Positions 1 to 8,389 of a DNA stretch of 46,902 nucleotides are shown here, one piece after another. The position numbers and the translations under genes were made by a program. This DNA comes from Nonomuraea aridisoli. Lineage in GTDB: Bacteria; Actinomycetota; Actinomycetes; Streptosporangiales; Streptosporangiaceae. Location of the stretch: the NCBI RefSeq assembly GCF_003236395.1, contig NZ_POUD01000036.1:1-46902 (forward strand), in the 5' to 3' direction. Within the stretch, counting starts at the first letter, position 1, and every line of letters starts with the position of its first letter. Under the pieces are notes generated by a model. It ran no database searches. It was not told where the DNA came from and saw only the letters and a program-made list of their open reading frames with translations.

Positions 1-146
1 CCTCCCAGCCGGAGCCGTCGCAGGAGCCGTCGCAGGAGCCGTCCCAGCCCCCCACCACGCCGCCGGGGCCCGAGGAGCCGACGGCCGAGCCGACCCTGAG
101 CCGCCCGCCGGGCGAGTTGCAGTGCGTCCGTTCGCCCTGCAACTGA
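1..146 (+). CDS. C-terminal end of a Pro/Ser/Glu-rich protein (partial)
   Basis: The window opens inside a reading frame that runs to a TGA at 144-146. The visible 47 residues begin with three SQEP-type repeats, encoded by a 12-bp tandem repeat, followed by a Pro/Glu/Thr-rich stretch and a short tail ending CVRSPCN. Such low-complexity tails are common in exported or wall-associated proteins and in linkers after kinase or lipoprotein domains. The catalytic or structural part lies outside the window, so no function can be given. The two closely spaced cysteines near the end are the only distinctive residues. Confidence 0.6.
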   Translation, partial: SQPEPSQEPSQEPSQPPTTPPGPEEPTAEPTLSRPPGELQCVRSPCN

Positions 147-197
147 CACCAGGGCGGGATGTCCGTGATCGCACGCAGATCATGAGAAAGTCGTCGA

Positions 198-1148
198 GTG
201 GACTCGACTCGTGACCTTCTCGTAGCCCTTGCCGGTAGATATGCCTTCTCCGACCTCGGTGCGCTGACGTCCGACTCGGAGGTGGCCGAGGTCTGCGAGT
301 TCGGGCACCGGCTGCTCTCGCTCGATGCCGAGGACTTCGCCGCCGAGGCCCGGGGCGTGCCCGCCGGCCTGCGGCGGCGGGCGCGGGCCTGCCACATGCC
401 GCAGACGCCGCGCGAGCAGCCGCGCGGGGCACTGGAGTCACTGCGCCCCGCCTACGGGCTGCTGCTGGAGGTCATCGCCGTACGGTGGCACCGACGCGAG
501 CTGAGCCCCATGATCGCCGCGGTCCACATCGCCGGCGAGTACCTGCCGCTGGTGGCGTTCGAGGCGCATCTCGGCCACGCCGGAGACCCGGCCCGCTGGC
601 CGGAGGGGCTGAGCGCGCCGGGGAGCAGGTTCGGCGTGATCGGCGACCGGGAGTGCGACCACACGAAGTCGGAGCAGTCGGCCACCAACAGGACGTTGCG
701 GGTGGCGGCCGAGCCGGCCGAGGGGTGGCGGGCGTACTTCGACCGGCAGCACAGCCAGGTGGCGGGGGCGCTGGGCGTGTGCGTGGCCGCGTGCCGCAAC
801 CCGTGCACGGCCATGGACTGGATCGAGCCGGAGGTCCGCGCCGACCTGCAGGCGCGGGCCCGCACGGCGCTGGCCTTCGCCGAGACGCCGCTCGTCCGGC
901 TGCGTCACGCCGCGCCGGTGGGGCACGGGTTCGGGGTGCCGTCGCCGGAGGAGGTGCTGGACGCCTGGGAGCGCAGCCGGGCGGTCCTCGACAAGAACTC
1001 GGTCGGCACGGCGGCGCTGAAGGACGACGGGTTCCCGCTGCCGGGGCTGCCGTCGTTGTTCTCGGCGATCGCGGCCGCCGACATCCAGCCGGCGACCCTG
1101 CTGCGCGACGTCAGCGAGCACATCACCGCCCTGCTCGGACGCGGGTGA
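198..1148 (+). CDS. hypothetical protein, 316 aa
   Basis: This is an uninterrupted frame with strong GC3 bias and a GTG start preceded by GAGAAAG about 7 nt upstream. I do not recognise the family. The protein is soluble and Ala/Arg-rich, with no signal peptide or membrane segment. Notable stretches are RECDHTKSEQSATNRT near the middle and a small Cys cluster around residues 193-201 (CVAACRNPC), which might bind metal. It is convergent with the DUF5130 gene, and the 67-bp gap between them holds short direct repeats. The coding call is firm; the function is unknown. Confidence 0.75.
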   Translation: MDSTRDLLVALAGRYAFSDLGALTSDSEVAEVCEFGHRLLSLDAEDFAAEARGVPAGLRRRARACHMPQTPREQPRGALESLRPAYGLLLEVIAVRWHRRELSPMIAAVHIAGEYLPLVAFEAHLGHAGDPARWPEGLSAPGSRFGVIGDRECDHTKSEQSATNRTLRVAAEPAEGWRAYFDRQHSQVAGALGVCVAACRNPCTAMDWIEPEVRADLQARARTALAFAETPLVRLRHAAPVGHGFGVPSPEEVLDAWERSRAVLDKNSVGTAALKDDGFPLPGLPSLFSAIAAADIQPATLLRDVSEHITALLGRG

Positions 1149-1225
1149 CCACCGGCGGACGGTGACCTACGCGGGTGGCTACCGGCGGGCGGCGGCCCGC
1201 TTGAACGCGGGTGATCTACCGGCGG
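1139..1225. repeat. three imperfect direct repeats of about 20 bp
   Basis: Three copies of ACGCGGGTGAYC-ACCGGCGG-like sequence lie at 1139-1158, 1169-1188 and 1205-1225 (the last has one extra base). They span the 3' end of the upstream gene, the intergenic gap and the 3' end of the convergent DUF5130 gene. They look like local duplications of gene-end sequence rather than a mobile element. Confidence 0.6.
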
Positions 1226-1578
1226 GCGGTGGCCTGCTCGCCGAGGGCGGCGATACCGTACAGGAGCCCGCCCACCAGGTCTCCCGCGCCGAACGCGGTG
1301 GCCATCGACATCGCCACCATCCGGCAGGCGCCGTCGGAGAGCCTGCGCCGCGCGTTCTGCCCTGTGACGATCTCCACGCCGCGGCCGTCGAGGTCGACCA
1401 GCACCACCACGGCGTCGTCGGCCTCCTCGTCCAGGGCGGCGTGCAGGCGCTCGGCGAAGTGGCGCCGGCCGTCCTCCGGCTTACCGAGGAACAGCCCGAA
1501 CCGCAGCCCGCTGCGCCGCTCGGCGGTCAGCAACGCCTGCCTGACGTCGTCGGCCTGGGGCGCGGTGAGCGGCCTCAT
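1216..1578 (-). CDS. DUF5130 family protein
   Basis: This 120-residue protein carries the pattern of the actinobacterial DUF5130 family, a TPM-like fold. An amphipathic N-terminal half (SGLRFGLFLG, then VVVLVDLDGRGVEIVTG) is followed by the conserved NARRRLSD and MSMATAFGAGDLVGG stretches. There is no signal peptide or clear membrane helix. The start lies 3 bp after the stop of the small membrane-protein gene, so the two are surely co-transcribed and probably act together at the membrane. The biochemical role of the family is not established. I vaguely associate such pairs with accessory subunits of aa3-type cytochrome oxidase in mycobacteria, but the sequence does not prove that here. Confidence 0.8.
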   Translation of the reverse strand: MRPLTAPQADDVRQALLTAERRSGLRFGLFLGKPEDGRRHFAERLHAALDEEADDAVVVLVDLDGRGVEIVTGQNARRRLSDGACRMVAMSMATAFGAGDLVGGLLYGIAALGEQATARR

Positions 1579-1581
1579 GGC

Positions 1582-1872
1582 TCACCATCCCGCCGAGGCG
1601 CCGCCGGTGCGGCCGCCCGGCTCGGCGGTCTCGGCGGCGGCCACCCAGTCGTTGCCGGGCCTGTCCGCCCAGCGCGGCACCCGGTCGGTCAGCACCGGGT
1701 CGGACGTGCTGACCCCGCGCTCGCTGCGGCCGGGCCCGCCCAGCCAGACGGGGCCGGAGTCGACGTGGCGCGGTGTGCCGCGGCCCGGCACCATGACCAG
1801 CAGGCTGATCAGCACGAACAGCCCCATGGACATCCCGATGAGAGCGAGCAGAATCTCCGTCGCGCTGTTCAC
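1582..1872 (-). CDS. small single-pass membrane protein
   Basis: The protein has about 96 residues. A single hydrophobic helix lies near the N-terminus (ILLALIGMSMGLFVLISLLV), followed by a hydrophilic, disordered Pro/Gly/Arg-rich tail of about 65 residues. I chose the GTG at 1872, which puts the helix 6-8 residues from the start; the frame is open upstream to 1914, so a longer form cannot be excluded. It is first in a two-gene operon with the DUF5130 gene (3-bp gap) and divergent from the NERD gene. The size and topology resemble small oxidase accessory subunits, but no diagnostic residue supports that. Confidence 0.7.
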   Translation of the reverse strand: MNSATEILLALIGMSMGLFVLISLLVMVPGRGTPRHVDSGPVWLGGPGRSERGVSTSDPVLTDRVPRWADRPGNDWVAAAETAEPGGRTGGASAGW

Positions 1873-2091
1873 GACTCGACCGTAAACCGCGCAAGGTGAG
1901 CGGACCAGACCCACGTCGTGCCGTACATGATCGGGACGCCCTCCAGCAGGTTAGGATCCTAGGTGTCGCAGGGCATCTCTAGAGAAGATGAACCTAAGAC
2001 ATACCCCGAAATCCCGGGTGGAACACGATGAGCCGGGCCATAAAACTATGGACGCGGCAACACTAGGAATCATTTCGATCTCCGAGCTACG

Positions 2092-2928
2092 GTGAGTTAC
2101 GTGGACTCCGACAACCAGCGAGAAGACGGTCACAACGCGTCACCGATCTGGGTGAGCGACCGGCCTGAGAGCGAGCAGACCGCCACCGCGAAGCCCTCGG
2201 CGCCCACCTCCACGTACGCGCCGGTGGAGCGCGCGTCCGTGGGGACCCTGCTGCGCCAGCCGCGCTTCCGCCGGCTGCGCAACCGCGCGATCCTGGCGCT
2301 CGGCGTCGGCGTCGTGGTGGGGTTCCTCGTGGCCGACTGGCGCATCGGCGTGACCGCCGGCGTGATCGCGGCCATCGCCGAGGCGGTCTACCGGGCCCGC
2401 ACCAACTCCTCCGTGCCGGCCTGGCGGCGCACGTCCGTGGCGGAACGCCGCACCGAGGGCCAGCTGCGCAAGCTCGAGCGCAACGGCTACCGCACCCTGC
2501 ACGCCAGGGCGATCCCGGGCAGCGAGGCCCAGATCGACCACCTCGTGGTGGGCCCGACGGGCGTGTACGCGGTCGACTCGGAGAAGTGGGACCGCCGCCT
2601 GCCCGTACGCGTGCAGATGGGCAAGAAACTCTTCCACGGCCCCTTCGACAAGAAGGAGCGCCTGACCGAGGCCAGGTGGGAGGCGACCCAGGCCGGCGAG
2701 CTGATCACCAAGGCGTTCGGCCGCGAGGTCACGGTGGTGCCCTCGCTGGCCATCTACGGCCCCCCCGTGCCATGGAAGATCATGACCATCCGCGGTGTGG
2801 ACGTCTACCAGGGCGACCGTGCGCGCAGGTGGATCACCAAGCGGGAGCGGGCGCTGACCGACGCCGAGATCGACCGGCTCTACGACATCGCCGCCCAGGT
2901 GCTGCCCGCCCGCTACGGCGAGGACTGA
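2092..2928 (+). CDS. NERD domain (nuclease-related) membrane-associated protein
   Basis: This is a 278-residue protein. Residues 1-60 are a disordered hydrophilic tail, about 67-100 form a hydrophobic hairpin, and about 115-230 form a NERD domain. The domain is recognisable from TEGQLRKLERNGYRTLHAR, QIDHLVVGPTGVYAVDSEKW (nuclease-fold acidic residues near D149 and D162, then E164/K165) and a PSLAIYGP strand. NERD proteins share the restriction-endonuclease-like core; their substrates are mostly unknown. The start is either the GTG at 2092 or the one at 2101, and neither has a strong ribosome-binding site. The last 16 bp overlap the 3' end of the convergent TetR gene. Confidence 0.82.
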   Translation: MSYVDSDNQREDGHNASPIWVSDRPESEQTATAKPSAPTSTYAPVERASVGTLLRQPRFRRLRNRAILALGVGVVVGFLVADWRIGVTAGVIAAIAEAVYRARTNSSVPAWRRTSVAERRTEGQLRKLERNGYRTLHARAIPGSEAQIDHLVVGPTGVYAVDSEKWDRRLPVRVQMGKKLFHGPFDKKERLTEARWEATQAGELITKAFGREVTVVPSLAIYGPPVPWKIMTIRGVDVYQGDRARRWITKRERALTDAEIDRLYDIAAQVLPARYGED

Positions 2929-3605
2929 CCCTCTCCGGCCGCCAGCTCCGCGCCGAGGGCGTCGAAGCGGGCGGCCAGCTCCTCGCTCGGCGGCAGGTCG
3001 CGCGGCAGCCGGGAGTAGAGCGCCGTACCGAATCCGGCCACGCGCACGACGCGGTCGATCAGCGCCTCACGGTCGGGCCAGGGGAACGACGGCTGCGCGA
3101 TCATCAACGACGCGCAGCCGTGCAGGGCCGACCACAGGCCGAGCGCGACCTCCGCGGGGTCGCCCTCCACCACGCCGGTCTCCATGCAGGCCGACACGGC
3201 GTCCACCATGTGCCCGAACGCCTCAGCAGCGGCGGGCGGCACTCCCGGCGAGGCTGACGGGCGCATCATCAGCACGCGGTACTGCACCGGATGGTCGAGG
3301 GCGAACCGGATGTACGCGCGGGCGCACCTGCCCATGGCCGGCCACGGGTCGCCGCCGAGGTTGTCGCGGAACAGCCGGCCCAGCTCTCCCCACACGCGCA
3401 TGCAGACCGCCTCGACCAGGGCCTCCTTGTCGGCGAAGTGGAGGTAGACGGCGGGGGTGGACACGCCCGCCCGGGCGGCGACGGCGCGCAGCGTCAGGGC
3501 CTCCTCCGTGCCGGCCTCGGCCAGCAGCTCCTCGGCCGCGCTCAGGAGCTCCTCGCGGAGCTGCGCTCCCTCTCCTCGTCTGGCGCGTACGCGTCTCATG
3601 GTCAC
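2913..3605 (-). CDS. TetR/AcrR family transcriptional regulator
   Basis: The protein has 230 residues. The N-terminal TetR helix-turn-helix spans about residues 20-62 (EELLSAAEELLAEAG, then TLRAVAARAGVSTPAVYLHFADKEAL). The C-terminal ligand domain resembles the TetR_C_33/WHG type (ARAYIRFALDHPVQYRVLM). The start is either the GTG at 3605 or the in-frame ATG at 3599, with no Shine-Dalgarno in front of either. It is divergent from the thioesterase-like gene, and a perfect 13-bp-arm inverted repeat fills the promoter gap, so it very probably represses that gene and itself. Its ligand is probably an acyl or lipophilic compound, judged only from the partner gene. Confidence 0.88.
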   Translation of the reverse strand: MTMRRVRARRGEGAQLREELLSAAEELLAEAGTEEALTLRAVAARAGVSTPAVYLHFADKEALVEAVCMRVWGELGRLFRDNLGGDPWPAMGRCARAYIRFALDHPVQYRVLMMRPSASPGVPPAAAEAFGHMVDAVSACMETGVVEGDPAEVALGLWSALHGCASLMIAQPSFPWPDREALIDRVVRVAGFGTALYSRLPRDLPPSEELAARFDALGAELAAGEGQSSP

Positions 3606-3611
3606 GCATGA

Positions 3612-3644
3612 AGGTTGACACCGTCAGGTTAACGGTGTCAACCT
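3612..3644. promoter_or_regulatory. TetR operator between divergent genes
   Basis: A perfect inverted repeat has arms AGGTTGACACCGT (3612-3624) and ACGGTGTCAACCT (3632-3644) separated by 7 bp. A second, overlapping pair, TCAGGTT (3624-3630) and AACCTGA (3640-3646), lies inside it. Each arm contains TTGACA, which could act as a -35 element on either strand. It sits 7 bp before the TetR start and 30 bp before the thioesterase start, as expected for a site repressing both. Confidence 0.85.
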
Positions 3645-3673
3645 GAGCGCCTTGGTGGAAGGGATTGCTAAAT

Positions 3674-4486
3674 ATGGGGACTTTTCAAGAAGCAACCGCA
3701 CTGACCACCCGGGGGGACGGCGCCTTCGGCGTCACGCTCGACGCGGACTGGAGCATCGGGACCCGGCTGCACGGCGGTTACCTGCTGGCCGTGCTGGCCG
3801 GAGCCGCGCGCGAGAGCGCGGGAGCCGATCATCCGCATGTCACGGCGGTCACCGGCTCCTTCATCGGGCCGCCCGAACCGGGCGAGGCGGTGGTGCGGGT
3901 CGAGACCCTGCGGATCGGCAGGAGCGTGACCCAGACCAGGGCGTCGCTGACGCAGGAGGGCCGTACGTGCGTCGAGGCGCACGTCACGCTGGGCGTGCTG
4001 GACGACTCCGGCCCCTGGTGGTCGGCGCACGAGCCGGTCGACATCCCGCCCGAGCAGGAGTGTTTCCGGGTTCCCGTCGAGCCTCCGGGCCTCGGCGTCC
4101 GGGTGCCGCTGATGGGCGTGCTGGAGGAGCACGTCCATCCGGGCCACCTGGGGTTCGCCTTCGGCGAGCCGGCCGGGAACGGCGTGATCGCGTCCTGGCA
4201 GCGGCTGGGCGACGGCTCCGACTGGGACCCGGTGAGCCTGCTGGTGACGCTCGACCCCGGGCCGCCCATCGCGTCGGAGCTGGGGCTGACGGGGTGGTTC
4301 CTGACGATCTCGCTGTCGGCGTATCTGCGCAGGCTGCCCGCCCCCGGGCCGGTCCGGGTCCGGCTGTCGGCCACGGACGTCGGCGGCGAGCGCATGGACC
4401 AGTCGGTCAGCGTGTGGGACGCCAACGACCACCTGGTGGGCCAGGCCACCCATCTCACCGGCGTGCGGCTGCCCGCCGGGCGGTAA
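3674..4486 (+). CDS. acyl-CoA thioesterase-like double-hotdog protein
   Basis: The 270-residue protein has the layout of TesB-like / 4HBT_3 thioesterases. The first hotdog half holds LHGGYLLAVLAGAA and the strand HVTAVTGSFIGPPEPGEAVVRVE; the second half ends in a WDANDHLVGQATHL strand typical of these proteins. Family members hydrolyse acyl-CoA to free acid and CoA. The ATG at 3674 is chosen because GGAAGGGA lies 9 nt upstream. It is transcribed divergently from the TetR gene across a perfect operator. Its chain-length preference cannot be read from the sequence. Confidence 0.75.
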   Translation: MGTFQEATALTTRGDGAFGVTLDADWSIGTRLHGGYLLAVLAGAARESAGADHPHVTAVTGSFIGPPEPGEAVVRVETLRIGRSVTQTRASLTQEGRTCVEAHVTLGVLDDSGPWWSAHEPVDIPPEQECFRVPVEPPGLGVRVPLMGVLEEHVHPGHLGFAFGEPAGNGVIASWQRLGDGSDWDPVSLLVTLDPGPPIASELGLTGWFLTISLSAYLRRLPAPGPVRVRLSATDVGGERMDQSVSVWDANDHLVGQATHLTGVRLPAGR

Positions 4487-4707
4487 CCCGGCCCTGGCCG
4501 GTGCGCTCCCTCGGGCGGTCTATCGTGTGAGGGAACGTGCCGGCCCGGGCGAAACCGTCGACATGGCTGTCCCGTGGCTCATCGGAATCTCCCACCCACG
4601 AGTTCCGGCACGCGTTCCGGCGACGACCGTCCGATGCGTGGACACGCGTCTCAGTTGCCGGGCAGTGGTCGTACCATGTGAAGACTCGCCAACGATGGGA
4701 GATGCGA

Positions 4708-6546
4708 ATGCCCGCCCTCAGGTCACGTACAGTCACCCACGGCAGGAACATGGCCGGTGCCCGGGCCCTGCTCCGGGCGACCGGCGTAGCCGGGAGCGAC
4801 TTCGGCAAGCCCATCATCGCGGTGGCCAACAGCTTCACCCAGTTCGTGCCGGGTCACGTGCATCTGCGCGAGGTCGGCGACGTTGTCTCGGCGGCGATCA
4901 GGGAGGCGGGGGCGATCCCCCGCGAGTTCAACACGATCGCGGTCGACGACGGCATCGCGATGGGCCACGGCGGCATGCTCTACTCCCTGCCGTCCCGCGA
5001 GCTGATCGCCGACGCGGTCGAGTACATGGTGGAGGCCCACTGCGCCGACGCGCTGATCTGCGTGTCCAACTGCGACAAGATCACGCCCGGCATGCTGCTG
5101 GCGGCGTTCCGGCTGAACATCCCGACGATCTTCGTCTCGGGCGGCCCCATGGAGGCCGGCAAGACGCCCGGCAGGAAGCTCGACCTCATCGACCCGATGA
5201 TCGCCTCCGCCGACGACTCCGTCTCCGACGCCGAGCTGCTGGAGATGGAGGAGAGCGCCTGCCCGACCTGCGGCTCCTGCTCCGGCATGTTCACCGCCAA
5301 CTCGATGAACTGCCTCGCCGAGGCCATCGGCCTGGCGCTGCCCGGCAACGGCACGATCCTGGCCACGCACAAGGCGCGCAAGAAGCTGTTCGAGGACGCC
5401 GGCCGCCGGCTCGTCGAGATCACCCGCCGCTACTACGAGGACGACGACGAGTCGGTGCTGCCGCGCTCGATCGCCACCCGCGAGGCGTTCGAGAACGCGA
5501 TGGCGCTCGACGTGGCGATGGGCGGCTCGACCAACACGATCCTGCACATCCTGGCCGCCGCCCGCGAGGCCCGCGTCGACTTCGGGCTCAAGGAGATCAA
5601 CGAGATCTCGCAGCGCGTGGCCTGCCTGTGCAAGGTGGCCCCGGCGACCAACAAGTACCACGTCGAGGACGTCCACCGCGCCGGCGGCATCCCGGCCATC
5701 CTGGGCGAGCTCGACCGCGCGGGGCTGCTGCACCGCGAGGTGTCCACGGTCAACGGCGGCACCCTCGCCGACCTGCTGGCCGAGTGGGACGTCCGCTCGC
5801 CGTCGGTGCGGCCCGAGGCCGTGGAGCTGTGGCACGCGGCGCCCGGCAACGTCCGCACGGTCAAGCCCTACTCGCAGGACAACCGCTGGGACGACCTCGA
5901 CCTCGACCGTGAGGCGGGCTGCATCCGCGACATCGGGCACGCCTACAGCGCCGACGGCGGCCTGGCCGTCCTGTACGGCAACATCTCGCGCGACGGCGCG
6001 GTGGTGAAGACGGCCGGCGTCGACGAGTCGATCTGGACGTTCAGCGGGCCCGCGGTGGTGTTCGAGTCGCAGGAGCAGGCGGTCGAGGGCATCCTCGGCG
6101 GGCGCGTCAAGGAGGGCGACGTGGTGGTCATCCGCTACGAGGGCCCCAAGGGCGGCCCCGGCATGCAGGAGATGCTCTACCCGACCTCCTTCCTCAAGGG
6201 CAAGGGCCTCGGCAAGGTGTGCGCCCTAGTCACCGACGGCCGCTTCTCCGGCGGCACCTCCGGGCTGTCGATCGGCCACGCCTCTCCCGAGGCGGCCGAG
6301 GGCGGCGCGATCGCGCTGGTCGAGGACGGCGACATCATCGACATCGACATCCCCGGCCGCTCGATGGAGCTGCGGGTGCCCGAGGCCGAGCTGGCCGCTC
6401 GGCGTGAGCGGCTCCTCGCCGAGCTGGGCGGCTACCGTCCGCGTGATCGCGACCGGAAGGTGAGCGTGGCCCTGCAGGCGTACGCGGCGATGACGACCTC
6501 GGCCTCGACGGGCGCCTCCCGGGACCTGTCCCAGCTGTCCCGCTGA
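4708..6546 (+). CDS. ilvD: dihydroxy-acid dehydratase
   Basis: The enzyme converts 2,3-dihydroxy-3-methyl(iso)valerate to the 2-oxo acid in valine, isoleucine and leucine synthesis. The 612-residue protein matches the usual length of about 615. Family signatures are clear: [20 protein letters not shown] at the N-terminus, NCDKITPGM (cluster cysteine C122, Mg-binding K124), [19 protein letters not shown] (185-203), GGSTNTILH, and the C-terminal [17 protein letters not shown] and GRFSGGTSG motifs. The frame is open further upstream, but the ATG at 4708 has GGGAG 6 nt before it and gives the standard N-terminus. It is monocistronic, bounded downstream by a very strong hairpin. Confidence 0.97.
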   Translation: MPALRSRTVTHGRNMAGARALLRATGVAGSDFGKPIIAVANSFTQFVPGHVHLREVGDVVSAAIREAGAIPREFNTIAVDDGIAMGHGGMLYSLPSRELIADAVEYMVEAHCADALICVSNCDKITPGMLLAAFRLNIPTIFVSGGPMEAGKTPGRKLDLIDPMIASADDSVSDAELLEMEESACPTCGSCSGMFTANSMNCLAEAIGLALPGNGTILATHKARKKLFEDAGRRLVEITRRYYEDDDESVLPRSIATREAFENAMALDVAMGGSTNTILHILAAAREARVDFGLKEINEISQRVACLCKVAPATNKYHVEDVHRAGGIPAILGELDRAGLLHREVSTVNGGTLADLLAEWDVRSPSVRPEAVELWHAAPGNVRTVKPYSQDNRWDDLDLDREAGCIRDIGHAYSADGGLAVLYGNISRDGAVVKTAGVDESIWTFSGPAVVFESQEQAVEGILGGRVKEGDVVVIRYEGPKGGPGMQEMLYPTSFLKGKGLGKVCALVTDGRFSGGTSGLSIGHASPEAAEGGAIALVEDGDIIDIDIPGRSMELRVPEAELAARRERLLAELGGYRPRDRDRKVSVALQAYAAMTTSASTGASRDLSQLSR

Positions 6547-6551
6547 TTCGC

Positions 6552-6593
6552 ACCCGTACGGCAGGCGACTGGGTTCTCGCCTGCCGTACGGGT
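6552..6593 (+). terminator. strong hairpin terminator after ilvD
   Basis: A perfect 17-bp stem starts ACCCGTACGGCAGGCGA (6552-6568), is closed by an 8-nt loop and returns at 6577-6593. It begins 6 bp after the ilvD stop. No long T-run follows, which is usual for actinomycete terminators. Confidence 0.85.
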
Positions 6594-6651
6594 CCCTGTG
6601 ACCCCGCACAGGTTTTCGAAAAATGTCGGTCGGGATCCCTATTCTTGGGGT

Positions 6652-7152
6652 ATGACGACAGTCGTGAAGCACGATTCCCGCCCGCTGACGACCGCCGAGA
6701 TCGCCGCCCTCGCCCTCTCCCTCGCTCACCTCGGAGCGGGCCCCCAGGCCGTCACCGCCAGGCGCGGCCTGCAGCACGCGCTCGAGCACCTGGAGCTCGA
6801 CGACGACGTCATCGCCACCACGCTCACGACCCTCACCGAGCCGCTGCCCGCCGACGTCGCCTCCCGGGCGCGGCTCATCGCCGACGCCATCACCAGCCGT
6901 CTCATGATCCGCCTCCACTACCGCGACGCCTCGGGCACGATCACCGTGCGCGACGTCGAGCCGGTGACCTGCCTGGTCCACCGCGAATACTGGTATCTCG
7001 TGGGCGTGTGCCGGATGCGCCGGGCGATCAGGGCGTTCCGCTTCGACCGGATCATCGCGGTCGAGCCGACGCTCACGCCGTCCCGTCCGCATCTGGCCGA
7101 CCGGTTCCTGCCGTTCCAGCGGCGTAAGCGGCGCACGACCGCGGCCGCGTGA
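6652..7152 (+). CDS. stand-alone WYL domain protein
   Basis: This 166-residue protein contains a WYL domain, about residues 78-150. It runs RLMIRLHYRDASGTITVRDV, VEPVTCLVHREYWYLVGVCR (with a literal WYL) and RAFRFDRIIAVEPT. WYL domains sense ligands in HTH-type regulators and in defence regulators. Here the N-terminus (LTTAEIAALALSLAHLG) resembles only the linker that normally follows the HTH; no DNA-binding HTH is present. TATTCT at 6640-6645, 6 nt before the ATG, suggests a leaderless transcript. It could act as a partner for another protein rather than as a repressor itself. Confidence 0.8.
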   Translation: MTTVVKHDSRPLTTAEIAALALSLAHLGAGPQAVTARRGLQHALEHLELDDDVIATTLTTLTEPLPADVASRARLIADAITSRLMIRLHYRDASGTITVRDVEPVTCLVHREYWYLVGVCRMRRAIRAFRFDRIIAVEPTLTPSRPHLADRFLPFQRRKRRTTAAA

Positions 7153-7225
7153 GCCCGCAGAACTAACCGGGCTTTGACCGGGCCCTCCCCCGGCCGTTGG
7201 GACGGCGGATGGCAGGCTCCCGCAC

Positions 7226-8272
7226 ATGCGCGTTCGGGAGTTCACGCTGTTCGCCGTCCTGCTGGCCGTGTTGCCGGGCTGCGCCGCGCGGGCGGCCCCG
7301 GCGGCGCCCGAGGCGCCGCGGCAGGTCTCCGCGCTGCCGGCGGCCGAGCGGCGGGCCCTCGACCGGGCGCTCGGCCGTTACCTGCGCGACCGTCCGGGGC
7401 GGGCGGCGCTGGCCGTCCACGACCGCACGACCGGGATCCGGTACGCCTTCCACGAGCGGGCGCCGTTCGTGCTGGCCAGCGTGGCGAAGGTGGACATCCT
7501 GCTGGCGTTCCTGATGGCCAAGGGCGGCGAGCGGCTGAGCGAGCTCGAGCGCCGGCTCGTCTCGTGCATGATCCGCCACAGCGACAACACCTGCGCGCGC
7601 CTGCTGTACGTGACCGTGGGCGGGCGATGGGGCCTGGCGCGGACACTCGACCGGATCGGCGCGCACCACACGCGGCCAGGCCCCGGCTTCCTGTCGGGGT
7701 GGACGCGCAGCCGGCCGTCGGACCAGGTCCTGGTGCTGGAGCGGCTCACCGACCCGTACGGCCCGCTCTCCGCCCGTGCCCGGCGCTACGCCCTGGAGCT
7801 CATGTCGTCGGTGGCGCCGTCACAGGCGTGGGGCGTCGGCACCGTCGCACGGACGGGTGAGGTGGCGCTGAAGAACGGCTGGCTGCCCACCGAGCTGCAC
7901 GACGGCCTGTGGACGGTCAACAGCGTGGGGCGCCTCGACGTGCGCGGGCACGAGCTGCTGGTCGCGGTGTTGTCGGAGCGCAGCCCCGACATGCCGACCG
8001 GCGTCGACACCGTCGAACGCCTCGCCCGGCTGGCCGTGCGGGCGCTGGCCGAGGAGGAGATCGTCGACGAGGGCGTACGGCTGGCGGTGGCCCGGCGGCT
8101 GGTCGGCAGCCGGGCCTTCCGTGAGACGTGGGCGTACCCGCGCCCCGGCCCTACACCCCCGGCGGGTCAGGACGCGCAGCACCCGCCGCCGCAGCAGCCC
8201 CCGCCGGGGCGGGGCGCGGCGGCACCGCCCGTCATGGAGACGGTGGACAGCAGCTTCACCGTGTCGTCGTGA
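7226..8272 (+). CDS. beta-lactamase-fold serine hydrolase, lipoprotein
   Basis: The 348-residue protein starts with a lipoprotein signal peptide ending LPGC (C19 would be lipidated). A class A beta-lactamase/PBP-like core follows: S85-V-A-K88 (nucleophile and general base), S119-D-N121 and K216-N-G218 in place of KTG. Members are D,D-peptidase-like or beta-lactamase-like enzymes outside the membrane; the activity here is not predictable. The frame runs 106 bp past the point where it meets the antisense zinc-ribbon gene, so its last ~35 residues (Pro/Gln-rich) are the complement of that gene. The core domain clearly ends before the overlap, so the tail may have arisen by loss of an earlier stop. 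Confidence 0.88.
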   Translation: MRVREFTLFAVLLAVLPGCAARAAPAAPEAPRQVSALPAAERRALDRALGRYLRDRPGRAALAVHDRTTGIRYAFHERAPFVLASVAKVDILLAFLMAKGGERLSELERRLVSCMIRHSDNTCARLLYVTVGGRWGLARTLDRIGAHHTRPGPGFLSGWTRSRPSDQVLVLERLTDPYGPLSARARRYALELMSSVAPSQAWGVGTVARTGEVALKNGWLPTELHDGLWTVNSVGRLDVRGHELLVAVLSERSPDMPTGVDTVERLARLAVRALAEEEIVDEGVRLAVARRLVGSRAFRETWAYPRPGPTPPAGQDAQHPPPQQPPPGRGAAAPPVMETVDSSFTVSS

Positions 8273-8370
8273 CCCTCCGGGCAGCTCGCCGGATCGTCGG
8301 AGGCCGACATGGGACGGGACACCTCGAAAGTCGAACCGCAGGCGCGGCAGCGAAAGTCGTAACGCGGCAT
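8167..8370 (-). CDS. FmdB-type zinc ribbon protein
   Basis: The 67-residue protein starts MPRYDFRCRACGSTFEVSRPM, the usual start of FmdB-family putative regulatory proteins. It has a C-x2-C knuckle, a second cysteine in ASCPEGH, and the Gly/Cys tail GGGCCGGGCC common in actinobacterial members. It probably binds zinc; the role of the family is unknown. It starts 20 bp downstream of the GNAT gene stop, so the two may be co-transcribed. Its 3' 106 bp overlap the end of the lipoprotein gene on the other strand. Confidence 0.85.
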   Translation of the reverse strand: MPRYDFRCRACGSTFEVSRPMSASDDPASCPEGHDDTVKLLSTVSMTGGAAAPRPGGGCCGGGCCAS

Positions 8371-8389
8371 GGCACCAAGGGTAACGGCA

